NCBI RefSeq assembly: GCF_003991135.1
Contig: NZ_CP016379.1
Coordinates: 1,488,001 to 1,552,000 of the forward strand
From: Anoxybacter fermentans
GTDB lineage: Bacteria; Bacillota; Halanaerobiia; DY22613
Reading direction: 5' to 3'
DNA: 64,000 bases
The position numbers were made by a program, and so were the translations under genes. The notes beneath the pieces were generated by a model that saw nothing but the letters and a program-made list of their open reading frames with translations, was not told where the DNA came from and ran no database searches. This document shows positions 35,622 to 44,764 of this stretch, one piece after another. The number at the start of each line of letters is the position of its first letter. Positions within the stretch are counted from its first letter, which is position 1.

Positions 35622-36743
35622 CTACTTATATAAAACAAATGGATCAGTCTGATCAGTAAATTGAACCAGCTCTATAGAGAGAGATTCTTTATCTATTTCT
35701 TCTTTTAAAACATTATATAAATATGCTACACAAACTACTTCTGTCCAATAATGACCTGCATCTATTAAAGCCAGACCCAAACTTTCTGCTAATCGGGCAT
35801 CATGATGTTTTATATCTCCTGTTAGATACAGATCTGCTCCTTGAAATGCAGCCTTATGAATCAAACTTGCTCCACTTCCGCCGCAGAGTGCAACTTTATG
35901 GATTATACGATCTAGATCTCCCAGGTAGCGGAGATAGGGAAGATTAAGATTTTGTTTTATTTTTTCAATGATCTCCCGATAAGGAATTGGTTCTGGTAAA
36001 TAACCGATACGGCCAGGTCCAAATTTTTCACCCTTATTTTTTAGGGGATAAATATCATAGGCTACTTCTTCATAAGGATGGCATTTGAGCATAGCCTTTA
36101 TAGCTCGATTTAAACGTGACTCAGGTACTATGGTTTCCAGACGTACTTCTTTTACCTTTTCTAATTCTCCCTTACGACCAATGAAAGGGTTTGTTCCCTC
36201 CAGAGGTTTAAAAGTACCTGTACCTGAAGCCTGGAACGTACAATGACTGTATTTACCAATCCATCCTGCTCCCGCTTCACATAAAGCATTTCTAATTTCT
36301 TCTTCATGACCAGCAGGTATATATACAACAATTTTATATAAATTATCAGTCGAAGAAACAGATAAAGGTTTAACCTCAACTAATTCTAATTTTTCTGCTA
36401 AAAGATCATTGATTCCACCACTGGCAATATCCAGATTTGTATGAGCAGCAAAAATGTTGACTCCATTCTGAATAGCCTTTATAATCAGCCGGCCAATGGG
36501 CTGGTCGGCTCGAATAGATTTAATCTCAGAAAAGATCATCGGATGGTGAGCAATAATAAGTTTTACATCTTGCTCAATAGCATTATCTAAAACTTCTTCT
36601 GTAACATCTAATGTAACCATTACTTTATCAACTTCAGCAGAATAATCCCCTACTAAAAGACCTACATTATCCCAGCTTTCAGCAAGATGTGGAGGAGCAA
36701 TTCGATTGATAATATCAACTATTCGCTGTACCTTCTCTGCCAT
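35622..36743 (-). CDS. Nif3-like dinuclear metal-centre protein
   Basis: A 373-residue member of the Nif3/YqfO family: ESWDNVGLLVGD, IIAHHPMIF (metal ligands), AAHTNLD near residues 98-104, and C-terminal YLTGDIKHHDA and DAGHYWTE. The middle (about 130-240) is the inserted CutA-like domain seen in YqfO. The family includes GTP cyclohydrolase 1 type 2 homologues; the function is uncertain. It overlaps trmK by 25 bases, the conserved trmK-yqfO pair that normally follows sigA. Confidence 0.92.
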   Translation of the reverse strand: MAEKVQRIVDIINRIAPPHLAESWDNVGLLVGDYSAEVDKVMVTLDVTEEVLDNAIEQDVKLIIAHHPMIFSEIKSIRADQPIGRLIIKAIQNGVNIFAAHTNLDIASGGINDLLAEKLELVEVKPLSVSSTDNLYKIVVYIPAGHEEEIRNALCEAGAGWIGKYSHCTFQASGTGTFKPLEGTNPFIGRKGELEKVKEVRLETIVPESRLNRAIKAMLKCHPYEEVAYDIYPLKNKGEKFGPGRIGYLPEPIPYREIIEKIKQNLNLPYLRYLGDLDRIIHKVALCGGSGASLIHKAAFQGADLYLTGDIKHHDARLAESLGLALIDAGHYWTEVVCVAYLYNVLKEEIDKESLSIELVQFTDQTDPFVLYK

Positions 36744-37423
36744 TGGTTCAATACCTCCTTAAATTTTCTAATCTTGGTTTTAAGTTCGTCTATCCTGGTT
36801 TGTGCTCGTTTACCTTGCCCCAATTTTATTTTTCCTAAAACTTCTTGATGATAAGAAATTAGTGCTTCAATATGTTCTGTCAAGTATGGGGTTCCTTTTT
36901 TAAAAAGAACTGGCCCTATTTCATAAAAAATTTCATCCATTTTTTCGGATTGGCCCGATTGAACTAAAATAATTTGAAAAAGTTTACCATCCTCCTTAAC
37001 CAACATTTCATCAGTAATTTGAAATTTGTTTTCTACAAGCCAACGTCTTAATTCTTCTGGCTTCTGCATAGGTTGCAAAATTAGACCTTTAAGAGATCGG
37101 GCCACCCCCTCTGCTTCCTCTATAATTTCAATAATGGTCTTAAAACCCATTCCCGCAATCACTGCCCAGTCCACCTCACCAGGCCTAAGAATGGTTAATC
37201 CAGAACCCTGACGTAGATCAATCAATTTCTCCATTCCAGATTCCCTAATCCGCTGTAGTGCTGTCTGAAATGGACCTGAATTCTTCTCTCCAGCTATGAT
37301 GGGATAGCACCTGGTGTGTCGAGCAAGATAAATAGGAATTTGAGCATGATCTGTACCGATATCCGCTACTCCCACTCCATCAGGAATCAATTCTATAATC
37401 TGTCTTAAACGCTTAGAAAGCAT
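36719..37423 (-). CDS. trmK: tRNA (adenine-22-N1)-methyltransferase
   Basis: A 234-residue SAM-dependent methyltransferase of the TrmK/YqfN family: GVADIGTDHAQIPIYLA near residue 17 is the SAM-binding motif I, and GMGFKTIIEIIEEA follows. The C-terminal helices from about residue 165 (YHQEVLGKIKLGQGKRAQTR) match the family coiled coil. It methylates N1 of A22 in tRNA. Co-translated with the nif3-like gene. Confidence 0.92.
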   Translation of the reverse strand: MLSKRLRQIIELIPDGVGVADIGTDHAQIPIYLARHTRCYPIIAGEKNSGPFQTALQRIRESGMEKLIDLRQGSGLTILRPGEVDWAVIAGMGFKTIIEIIEEAEGVARSLKGLILQPMQKPEELRRWLVENKFQITDEMLVKEDGKLFQIILVQSGQSEKMDEIFYEIGPVLFKKGTPYLTEHIEALISYHQEVLGKIKLGQGKRAQTRIDELKTKIRKFKEVLNQWQRRYSE

Positions 37424-37564
37424 TGTCTACCTCCTTTTCCCTAACTATTATATTCAATAAGTCAAAGCAGGTTCCTGCAATATATCATGCCCGAATGCTC
37501 ATTGTTTTTTTTATTAAAAAATGATAAAATATTTATATGATTTTATTATAAAAAATTAATTTTT

Positions 37565-37785
37565 GGTTAAACTGCAAAAAGCTAATTTTTCACTTCTTGA
37601 GAAATTTTTCGAATCATCTAAAGCTCGATTTCCGCCGAAATAAGGCTTCCTAATCAAAGGACCATCCTGGCCCTTGATTAGTTCATCACATCCTGTGATG
37701 AGGCCTTATTTCGTCGGAAATTTCGCTAAGATGATTTGGCGAAAAATTTCTATGTCGCTCAAAATTAGCTTTTTGCAGTATAATC
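37565..37785 (-). repeat. 221-bp palindromic element, copy R8 (full length)
   Basis: Reverse orientation with both hairpins; the left end is a perfect GGTTAAACTGC. It is flanked by ATTTTT at 37559-37564 and 37786-37791. Those bases belong to an older, decayed copy (R8b), so R8 is a nested insertion. Confidence 0.92.
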
Positions 37786-37867
37786 ATTTTTAATTTTTCG
37801 AACCATCTCGAAATAAGGCACACTAATCAATGGGTCTTTCTTATAATTCGCTTTTTGTAGTTTAATC
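37786..37867 (-). repeat. Decayed palindromic element R8b, right part
   Basis: Contains TTTTTCGAACCATC, TCGAAATAAGG, CACTAATCAATGGG and the end CTTTTTGTAGTTTAATC. The phrase GCACACTAATCAATGGG is shared with copy R9. Its missing left end survives at 37539-37564 as GATTTTATTATAAAAAATTA, which differs from the family end only by C-to-T and G-to-A changes. Confidence 0.75.
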
Positions 37868-37895
37868 ATCTTATATTAAAAAAGGACATCAGATA

Positions 37896-38849
37896 ATGGA
37901 GATGAAAAATATGCAAATAAGTAGCCAACCAGTAATTATTGGAGGAACAGTGATGGATTTGAGGGGCCAACCAGCCAATAACTTGCAGCTTTATACCTCA
38001 AATCCAGGATTCTTACAGCAAACTCCTGGTGGTGTAGGACGTAATATTTGCGAAAATTTATTACGATTGGGTTTAAAGCCACTTCTGATTACAATTGTGG
38101 GTGATGACCCAATTGGAAATTCATTATTGCAACACTCGAAAAAAATCGGACTGTCCACAGAAGGAATTATTCAATTAACTGATCAAAGGACAGCAATTTA
38201 TCTGGCTATTTTAAATGAAACTGGTGAACTACATACTGCTATTGCTGATATGAAAATCTTTGATGAATTGTCACCGAGATTAGTATTAACCCATACTGAA
38301 AAAATTTTAAAATCTCCAATGATAATCATGGATACCAATTTACCTAAAAATACCCTGGCAGCCGTCTCTGAACTTTGTAATGAAAAAAATATTCCCCTTT
38401 GGATTGAACCTGTTTCAGTTGAGAAGAGTCGAAAATTAAAGGGACTTTTTAAAAATATTACTTATATCTCTCCTAACCTTGATGAATTGGCTTCATTAGC
38501 TGAAATTTCTATCCAAACTGAAAGAGACATTAAAAAAGCTATAAAAATTCTTCTTGATAAAGGTATTCAACATATATTAGTAACAATGGGTAAACGCGGT
38601 GTTATCCTTGCCAATTCTAAAAAATTTATCCCCTTTCCAGCTTTACCAACTCGTGTTGTGGATGTGACAGGTGCAGGAGATGCTTTTGTGGCAGGGGTAA
38701 TCTACGGACTCCTTAAAGGTTTACCATTAGAAAAAGCGGTACCCTATGGTCTAATAACTGCCAAAATGACTATTGAAACGAACAAAACTGTTTCTCCACA
38801 ATTAAACAAAAATGTTATAGAACAAATTTTCTCGGAGGTGTATAGATAG
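37896..38849 (+). CDS. psuK: PfkB-family kinase, probable pseudouridine kinase
   Basis: A 317-residue ribokinase-fold sugar kinase: GGVGRNICENLLRLG near residue 46 and the catalytic DVTGAGDAFVAG near residue 257. Its stop codon abuts the ATG of psuG, which strongly suggests that it phosphorylates pseudouridine to supply that glycosidase. A weak AAGGA Shine-Dalgarno sequence precedes the ATG by nine bases. The element fragment R8b ends only about 30 bases upstream. Confidence 0.88.
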   Translation: MEMKNMQISSQPVIIGGTVMDLRGQPANNLQLYTSNPGFLQQTPGGVGRNICENLLRLGLKPLLITIVGDDPIGNSLLQHSKKIGLSTEGIIQLTDQRTAIYLAILNETGELHTAIADMKIFDELSPRLVLTHTEKILKSPMIIMDTNLPKNTLAAVSELCNEKNIPLWIEPVSVEKSRKLKGLFKNITYISPNLDELASLAEISIQTERDIKKAIKILLDKGIQHILVTMGKRGVILANSKKFIPFPALPTRVVDVTGAGDAFVAGVIYGLLKGLPLEKAVPYGLITAKMTIETNKTVSPQLNKNVIEQIFSEVYR

Positions 38850-39764
38850 ATGGAAAAATATATGATCATTCATCCTGAAGTTAAAAAAGCCTTAGATGCT
38901 GGAAAAGCTGTGGTTGCACTGGAATCAACCATCATCTCTCACGGAATGCCTTATCCAGAAAATGTGAAAACAGCCCGTACTTTAGAAGAATTGGTCAGAT
39001 CAGAAGGGGCCGTTCCTGCAACTATTGGAATTCTGAATGGGAAAATAAAGATTGGATTGAATGAAGAAGAACTGGAAATTTTAGGCACTAAGAATGAGGT
39101 AATAAAAGTCAGTAGACGGGATTTGCCTGTGGTCATTGCCCAAAAAAAACACGGCGCTACAACTGTAGCAGCTACCATGTTTTTAGCCAATCTTGCAGGA
39201 ATTCGAATTTTTGCCACCGGTGGAATAGGTGGTGTACACCGGGGTGCTGAAACCAGTTTTGACATATCTGCCGATTTAACAGAGTTGGGAATGACTAACG
39301 TAGCCGTAATCTGTGCCGGAGCGAAAGCAATCCTGGATCTGCCTTTAACCCTCGAAAGGTTAGAAACCCTGGGTGTTCCCGTTTTAGGATACGGTACTGA
39401 TGAATTTCCTGCCTTTTACAGTCGGAAAAGTGGCTTAAAAGTAGATCAGCGGATTGATACACCAGAACAATTGGCCAGAATTCTAAAAACCAAGTGGGAT
39501 CTTGGCTTAAATGGTGGTGTATTAATTACCAATCCAATACCAGAAGAAGCCGAGATTCCAGCCGAGGAAATTAATGATACCATAGAAACTGCCCTTAAAG
39601 AAGCAGAAACACTTGGAATTAAAGGTAAAAAGATTACTCCATTTTTACTGAATCGGATTAAAGAGCTGACCAATGGTAGAAGTTTAACTGCCAATATAGA
39701 ACTGGTCAAAAACAATGCAAAATTAGCAGCACAAATTGCTGTAGAATATGCAAAGTTAACTTAA
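38850..39764 (+). CDS. psuG: Pseudouridine-5'-phosphate glycosidase
   Basis: A 304-residue enzyme that splits pseudouridine 5'-phosphate to uracil and ribose 5-phosphate. Signature stretches: ALESTIISHGMPYPEN near residue 24, GATTVAATMFLA, FATGGIGGVHRGAE near residues 123-136, and LGYGTDEFPAFY. The catalytic Lys lies in the KHGATT region and Glu in ALEST. With psuK it forms a nucleoside salvage operon closed by a terminator. Confidence 0.95.
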   Translation: MEKYMIIHPEVKKALDAGKAVVALESTIISHGMPYPENVKTARTLEELVRSEGAVPATIGILNGKIKIGLNEEELEILGTKNEVIKVSRRDLPVVIAQKKHGATTVAATMFLANLAGIRIFATGGIGGVHRGAETSFDISADLTELGMTNVAVICAGAKAILDLPLTLERLETLGVPVLGYGTDEFPAFYSRKSGLKVDQRIDTPEQLARILKTKWDLGLNGGVLITNPIPEEAEIPAEEINDTIETALKEAETLGIKGKKITPFLLNRIKELTNGRSLTANIELVKNNAKLAAQIAVEYAKLT

Positions 39765-39774
39765 AGTTAAAACT

Positions 39775-39809
39775 ATCCCCTCTGTATTTTTGTTATCTAC
39801 AGAGGGGTA
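39775..39809 (+). terminator. Terminator after psuG
   Basis: ATCCCCTCTGTA / TACAGAGGGGTA stem followed on the plus strand by TTTTTT. Confidence 0.88.
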
Positions 39810-39886
39810 ATTTTTTAAATCATAGTTAAAAATTAAGCCCATCCTACCAGAAAGATCATAAGCGATTGTTAACTAAATGAATAGAG

Positions 39887-40483
39887 TCAATCTCTCATAT
39901 CCATCCCTCTTTTTCTTCGCCCCCACCATTCTCGTATCATCACTAAAATCATAACCATTATTATCAGATAGTTGGCTGTTGCAAAATATGTACCATAGTA
40001 CTCAGGGTTCCAATAAGAAACCACTCCCCGAATAATCCGGTTCCAAACAGGATAAAAATATGGGATGGCATCATCTACATGAGTTAGCATATCAATAAAA
40101 ATATGAGTCAACCACCCCCAGTTAAAAGCAATTAACCATTTTTTACCCAGATACCAGGCAAAGAGCATTACTATGCCCCAGATAATGTAAGAATGAGTTA
40201 TAAGGCGAGTATAATGTACCGGGGGTAAAACAAAGAGACGGGTTAAGGTATTATGAATTTGTTTTATTTCAATCTCTGAAAAAGCTCCATCCCATCCCTT
40301 GAATGGGACTAGCAAAAATTTACGAAGAAAATCTATTCTCCAGATCTGGGTTTTTGCTGTATAAAAAATAAGAGGAATAGAATAGAGTAAATCTGGAAAA
40401 ATTGCTCCCAAAACAGCAGGTTTTGCTAATCTTCTCCTACGTACAAAAAAATATACCCAGATCCCATGACTAAAAGTATTCAT
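39887..40483 (-). CDS. YdjM/DUF457-like membrane metal-dependent hydrolase
   Basis: A 198-residue membrane protein with about four helices and the His/Asp pattern of this putative hydrolase family: HGIWVYFF and PDLLYSIP at the N-terminus, LITHSYIIWG near residue 106, and WLTHIFIDMLTHVDD near residues 125-140. The basic C-terminus is cytoplasmic-looking. Family members are membrane-bound and often induced in stress; the substrate is unknown. Not clearly coupled to its neighbours, which are 18 bases away on the same strand. Confidence 0.65.
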   Translation of the reverse strand: MNTFSHGIWVYFFVRRRRLAKPAVLGAIFPDLLYSIPLIFYTAKTQIWRIDFLRKFLLVPFKGWDGAFSEIEIKQIHNTLTRLFVLPPVHYTRLITHSYIIWGIVMLFAWYLGKKWLIAFNWGWLTHIFIDMLTHVDDAIPYFYPVWNRIIRGVVSYWNPEYYGTYFATANYLIIMVMILVMIREWWGRRKRGMDMRD

Positions 40484-40501
40484 CTTTTCCCTCCTTTTTT
40501 A

Positions 40502-40729
40502 CTATTCTTTTAGATCTTCTTTCATCTTTAGAAAAGTTTCCTTATCAATTTCTCCACGTGCATACCGTTCTTTAAGTATCTCTAACGGTTTATTTTTTTC
40601 AGAATCTCTTTTGAATAAGGAATCGCTGCTTCGAATCAGATAAAAGATTCCAAAAATAACTGCACCCCAGAATAATAACATAAAAAATCCTCCAAAGCCA
40701 TGTCCCATACCCCACCACATCATTTTCAA
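40502..40729 (-). CDS. SHOCT-domain small membrane protein
   Basis: A 75-residue protein with a Gly/Met/His-rich start (MKMMWWGMGHGFGGFF), one membrane helix, and a C-terminal SHOCT motif (LEILKERYARGEIDKETFLKMKEDL). SHOCT proteins of this size often accompany metal and envelope stress genes. It overlaps the methyltransferase gene by four bases (ATGA). A second, similar protein lies at 41631-41888. Confidence 0.88.
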   Translation of the reverse strand: MKMMWWGMGHGFGGFFMLLFWGAVIFGIFYLIRSSDSLFKRDSEKNKPLEILKERYARGEIDKETFLKMKEDLKE

Positions 40730-41370
40730 TCACCCTTTCCATTAGTAATAATAATCTCTTTTACAATATCACCAGCTAAATCTGTAACCTTAACATCAGC
40801 AAATTCAATCTTTCCAATTGTCTCGAGAGTTCGACGATTTATATTAGCTCCCCATAAACGAACCGTTAGTGGATTAAAAAAATCCATTATGGCTCCAATC
40901 ACTGGCTGTTCAGATCTAACATGTTCCAGGAGAAATATTTTTCCTTCCGGTTTACAAACCCTATGTAATTCCCGAAAACCTTGCAACGGATCAGGAACAG
41001 AACAAAATACACAGGTAGCCACTACAACATCAAAAAAATTATTAGAAAACTCTAATTCCTGAATATCCATTAAAGAAAATCTAACTTCCTTATTCAATTT
41101 TTTACTCTTTTCTTTAGCCCGCTCAAGCATCCTTTTACTAAAATCAATAGCATACATCTGGACATGATCTGGATAATAAGCGATATTGTTACCAGTACCA
41201 ACACCTACTTCCAAAACTCTTCCACCAGCTGGTGCATATGAGGCTACCTTGGCCCAGATATCTTGTCTCCATTGCTTAAATTTTCCCATTTCCATCGGCT
41301 TCTCTAACCAATCATATAGCCGGGCAATGCGATCATAACGTCGACTGATTTTTAATGAATCTCTTTGCAT
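40726..41370 (-). CDS. UbiE/COQ5-like class I methyltransferase
   Basis: A 214-residue SAM-dependent methyltransferase with motif I LEVGVGTGNNIAYYP near residue 55, then YAIDFSKRML and FDVVVATCVFCSVPDP. The ending (GANINRRTLETIGK) is typical of small phospholipid or quinone/arsenite-like methyltransferases found next to metal genes. The substrate is not decided by sequence. Co-translated with the downstream SHOCT gene. Confidence 0.82.
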   Translation of the reverse strand: MQRDSLKISRRYDRIARLYDWLEKPMEMGKFKQWRQDIWAKVASYAPAGGRVLEVGVGTGNNIAYYPDHVQMYAIDFSKRMLERAKEKSKKLNKEVRFSLMDIQELEFSNNFFDVVVATCVFCSVPDPLQGFRELHRVCKPEGKIFLLEHVRSEQPVIGAIMDFFNPLTVRLWGANINRRTLETIGKIEFADVKVTDLAGDIVKEIIITNGKGD

Positions 41371-41528
41371 TTTATACTCCCTCCAAAATAATATCTACAC
41401 TATTATCATTCGCATTCAAAAAATTTTTATTTTAGATAAACTTGTTCCAACAATAGTCACCGCATTTATTTTGGGAATAAAGAATTTTCACTTTAATTTT
41501 AACAAGAATTTATGAAAAAATTATGAAC

Positions 41529-41592
41529 AAATTCAAAAAAATAATAACCATATCAGCCTTCTTTGCTGAATGGTTATTATTTTTTTGAATTT
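41529..41592 (-). terminator. Long terminator hairpin
   Basis: A stem of about 27 bp (AAATTCAAAAAAATAATAACCA with its complement, one bulged base) that ends in a T-rich run on either strand. It closes the transcript of the 41.6-42.3 kb genes. Confidence 0.85.
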
Positions 41593-41630
41593 ATCCCTGA
41601 AAATCAATAAAAAACTCAACTGATTTAACC

Positions 41631-41888
41631 TTAATTATTCTCTAAAACCCTTTTTCTTTCATTAAATTCTTCCTGAGTAATCTCACCTCTGGCAAATTGT
41701 TCCTTTAAGATTGAGATAGCTCTACTCTCCCCTTTATCCTTAGGGAGAAATAACCCACTTATAAGACGGACTAATAGATAAATACCACCAATAATTAGAA
41801 CCCACTGTATAAACATAGCAAGCCATCCAACCCAACCTCCGAAGCCAAATAAACCTGCTCCGTAACCAAAACCATGACAAAACCACAT
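41631..41888 (-). CDS. SHOCT-domain small membrane protein (second)
   Basis: An 85-residue protein: Gly/Phe-rich start (MWFCHGFGYGAGLFGFG), one or two membrane helices (FIQWVLIIGGIYLLVRLI), and a C-terminal SHOCT motif (ISILKEQFARGEITQEEFNERKRVL). Paralogous to the protein at 40502-40729. AAAGGAG precedes the ATG at 41888. It follows the DUF2680 gene by 26 bases, so they are co-transcribed. Confidence 0.88.
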   Translation of the reverse strand: MWFCHGFGYGAGLFGFGGWVGWLAMFIQWVLIIGGIYLLVRLISGLFLPKDKGESRAISILKEQFARGEITQEEFNERKRVLENN

Positions 41889-41914
41889 TTTAAATACTCC
41901 TTTCAAATTTTTAA

Positions 41915-42292
41915 TTACCAGTATCCATATCCATGCATAACATTATGCATTTGCCACATTCCATTAAATAAACCATTTCCATACATCATACCGTATCCCA
42001 TATCAAATCCAACGCAATGTTCAAAAAATATATCAAAGTCCTCATTTTCGATATAACTTTCGTGTACTTCAAGTTGATTCAACATATATTCTGCCTGTTT
42101 GGGAGTGATAAGATTCCGCACAACCATACCCTGGATGAACTCTTTTTGTAACTCAATCTGTTTCCTGGCATAATCACGGAAAAAGTTCTGGTCTTCCTTA
42201 TTTAAGTCTGCTCTGATTTCATGAGCAAATACCGGCACTACCATACTCCCCAATGTCAGAATTACTCCTATAATAATTATTATTTTTTTCAT
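41915..42292 (-). CDS. Secreted DUF2680-like protein
   Basis: A 124-residue protein with a signal peptide (MKKIIIIIGVILTLGSMVVPVFAHE, likely cleaved after VFA) and a helical body LNKEDQNFFRDYARKQIELQ to GMVVRNLITPKQAEYML, like the YckD/DUF2680 family. The tail is rich in Met, Gly, His and Tyr (GYGMMYGNGLFNGMWQMHN), which would suit copper or other soft metals. The ATG at 42292 is preferred over a start at 42322. Role inferred: extracytoplasmic metal or envelope stress. Confidence 0.72.
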   Translation of the reverse strand: MKKIIIIIGVILTLGSMVVPVFAHEIRADLNKEDQNFFRDYARKQIELQKEFIQGMVVRNLITPKQAEYMLNQLEVHESYIENEDFDIFFEHCVGFDMGYGMMYGNGLFNGMWQMHNVMHGYGYW

Positions 42293-42379
42293 CCTCCCTT
42301 TCACCTCCTTATCCGATTTCATCTTTATATTAACAAATAATTTTGAAGAGAATATGAAGATTTTAAAATAAAATAAAAT

Positions 42380-42600
42380 AATTTTACTGCAAAAAGCTAA
42401 TTTTTCACTTCAAAAGAAATTTTTCGAACCATCTAAAGTTCGATTTCAATCGAAATAAGGCACACTAATCAATGGGCCATCCAGGCCCTTGATTAGCTCA
42501 TCACATCCTGTGATGAGGCCTTATTCCGACTGAAATCTCACTAAGATGGTTTAACGAAAAATTTCTATATCGCTCAAAATTAACTTTTTGCAGTTTAATC
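42380..42600 (-). repeat. 221-bp palindromic element, copy R9 (full length)
   Basis: Reverse orientation, both hairpins present, flanked by the exact 7-bp repeat ATAAAAT at 42373-42379 and 42601-42607. It sits eight bases past the stop codon of the histidine kinase gene and about 90 bases upstream of the DUF2680 gene, so it separates these two. Confidence 0.92.
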
Positions 42601-42614
42601 ATAAAATCAGATTT

Positions 42615-43985
42615 TTACTCTGCAAAAGGAATAAAAACTGTAAAAACTGTGCCCTCCCCCAATTTACTTTTTACATCAATACTACCAGCAACTAATTCCA
42701 CCAATTCTTTTATAATTGCCAATCCAATACCTGTACCACCTGTTTGACGGGCTCTAGAAGGATCAGCTCGATAAAATCGTTCAAAAATATAAGGTAAATC
42801 CTTTTCATCTATACCAATGCCTGTATCTTTCACCGTAATCTGAAGTCCAATTATTCCATTCTTTTCAACTTTCTTCATTGAACAGCTCACCTGTCCGCCT
42901 TCTGGGGTGTACTTAAGGGCATTATCCAGGAGATTCTGTAAAATCTCTTTGACTATGAACTTGTCCAGATTACCTTCCAGATTTTCTACAGTCCAATTTA
43001 ATTCCACACCTTTTTTATCATATTCTAGTTTAATCCTTTTAAAATATGGTTCAAACTCCGTGACTAATCGAACCAATGTTGGGTAAACCTGACGTTTTGC
43101 CTCTAAATGAGCCAATTTTTGTAAGTTATCAATTAATCTGGTCAAACGTTGAACTTCTTCATGGAGATCAGTAAGATGGGCTTCATCGGCTTCAATCACC
43201 TTATCCAGCATCCCTTCAATATAACTCTGGATAGACATCAACGGATTTCTTAATTCATGGGCCAGGTCAGATGTCATTTTGCGACGCAAATTCTCCAGAT
43301 GTTCAAGATCCCGGGCCATTTTATTGAAACTCTCCCCCAGCTCCTCCAGTTCATCTTTGGTACGGATCTTAACCCGTGTTTTCCAATCGCCACGACTTAT
43401 TAACATTGCAGCATTCTTAAGAGTAGTTACCGGACGGGTAATCATAGAAGAAGTAAAAAAACTAAAAACAATAGCAAGTAAAAGCCCTATACCTACTGAT
43501 CCCAACAAAGAATAGTTTATTGCTTCCCGGAAAGCAATATCATTAGGTGACCTGAAACCGTCACTTAACTCTGATATTACTCGAACCTGAATTACAAAAT
43601 CATTTGTACGAATCCATTCTTCAGTCTGATAAGCGTCAGGAGAAATCTCTTTTTCGCCCCGATAGGGAGCCATCATCATATTCCCTGAATGGATACTATC
43701 AAAAATCATTTCTCCAGATGAATTAAAAATTTGCACCCTGACATTTTCCATCATGCTAAAATGAGTCAGATTCATAAAAAAAATATGGGGAGAGATTCGG
43801 TTTTCCAGAGATCTTTGAATATAACGAATAACGTTTTGATGTTTTTCATTTAATTTAGATTTTATATACTCAGAAAATTTACTGTGAAAAGAAAAGTTAA
43901 GCAATAATCCTACTGCTATTACCGTTACAAGAGTAATTAGAATAAAACTAACAAAAAGTTTATACCTTAATTTACACATTATCAT
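42615..43985 (-). CDS. Sensor histidine kinase (HAMP, HisKA)
   Basis: A 456-residue membrane kinase. There is one helix at the start (YKLFVSFILITLVTVIAVGLLL), an external sensor of ~130 residues containing HSGNMMMAPYRG, a second helix (GIGLLLAIVFSFFTSSMI), HAMP, the phospho-acceptor His in SDLAHELRNPLMS, then the N box (ILQNLLDNALKYT) and G boxes (DTGIGIDEKD, GTGIGLAI). It resembles BaeS/CusS-type envelope or metal sensors. The start at 43985 follows a GGAGG by five bases and overlaps the regulator gene by 14 bases. Confidence 0.92.
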   Translation of the reverse strand: MIMCKLRYKLFVSFILITLVTVIAVGLLLNFSFHSKFSEYIKSKLNEKHQNVIRYIQRSLENRISPHIFFMNLTHFSMMENVRVQIFNSSGEMIFDSIHSGNMMMAPYRGEKEISPDAYQTEEWIRTNDFVIQVRVISELSDGFRSPNDIAFREAINYSLLGSVGIGLLLAIVFSFFTSSMITRPVTTLKNAAMLISRGDWKTRVKIRTKDELEELGESFNKMARDLEHLENLRRKMTSDLAHELRNPLMSIQSYIEGMLDKVIEADEAHLTDLHEEVQRLTRLIDNLQKLAHLEAKRQVYPTLVRLVTEFEPYFKRIKLEYDKKGVELNWTVENLEGNLDKFIVKEILQNLLDNALKYTPEGGQVSCSMKKVEKNGIIGLQITVKDTGIGIDEKDLPYIFERFYRADPSRARQTGGTGIGLAIIKELVELVAGSIDVKSKLGEGTVFTVFIPFAE

Positions 43986-44691
43986 CTTCGCCTCCAGCAA
44001 ACTTATAACCTACCCGGTAGATAGTAATAATAAATTGATTTGGCACTAAATCAAGTTTACGGCGAATATTTTTAATATGAGCATCAACTGTCCGATCATA
44101 TCCTTCGTAATCATAGCCCTGTAATTTCACAATCAGCTCTTCTCTGGTAAATGGTCGATTCGGATTTTGTGCCAGGATGGCAAGAAGTTTAAACTCGGTA
44201 GCAGTTAGTTCCTTCTCTACGCCATTAATTTTCACCTGTTGGTGGGTTAAATCCAACTCTAGAGTTTTATCACCCGATTTATAGATTAACTTCTGAGCCA
44301 GAGTTACCCCTTCCTGATTGAGATTATATCTTCTCAAAACTGCATGAATTCTCGCCACTAATTCCCGTAAACTAAATGGCTTAACCAGATAGTCATCAGC
44401 TCCCATCTCCAAACCTGCAATCCGTTCCTTTTCCTCTCCGCGAGCAGTTAACATCATAATAGGTACCTGAGAACCCTTACTACGTAAACGACGGCAAATT
44501 TCTACACCTGAAAGGCCGGGAAGCATCAAATCAAGAATTACCAGATCAGGCTCTTTTTTATTTAAAGCTTCCCATCCGGTCAATCCATCTTGATACCAGT
44601 CAACCTGATATCCTTCCTTTTCTAAATAAGCACAGGTGATTTTGCCTATCTTATCTTCATCTTCAATTAGAATTATTCGTTCTTTCATCAT
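43972..44691 (-). CDS. OmpR-family response regulator
   Basis: A 239-residue regulator with receiver motifs IEDEDK, the phospho-acceptor Asp in LVILDLMLPG near residue 55, Thr in MLTARGE and Lys in YLVKPF, and a winged-helix DNA-binding domain (LTATEFKLLAILAQNPNRPF and YDRTVDAHIKNIRRKL). It is encoded upstream of, and overlapping, its kinase. Likely targets are the neighbouring SHOCT/DUF2680 genes, by proximity only. Confidence 0.94.
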   Translation of the reverse strand: MMKERIILIEDEDKIGKITCAYLEKEGYQVDWYQDGLTGWEALNKKEPDLVILDLMLPGLSGVEICRRLRSKGSQVPIMMLTARGEEKERIAGLEMGADDYLVKPFSLRELVARIHAVLRRYNLNQEGVTLAQKLIYKSGDKTLELDLTHQQVKINGVEKELTATEFKLLAILAQNPNRPFTREELIVKLQGYDYEGYDRTVDAHIKNIRRKLDLVPNQFIITIYRVGYKFAGGEDDNV

Positions 44692-44764
44692 ATTCCCCCC
44701 CTTTTTTTATAATAACGTGTTTGTCTTAAAAGAACAATAATTATTTATCTGAACTTAAAAATAA

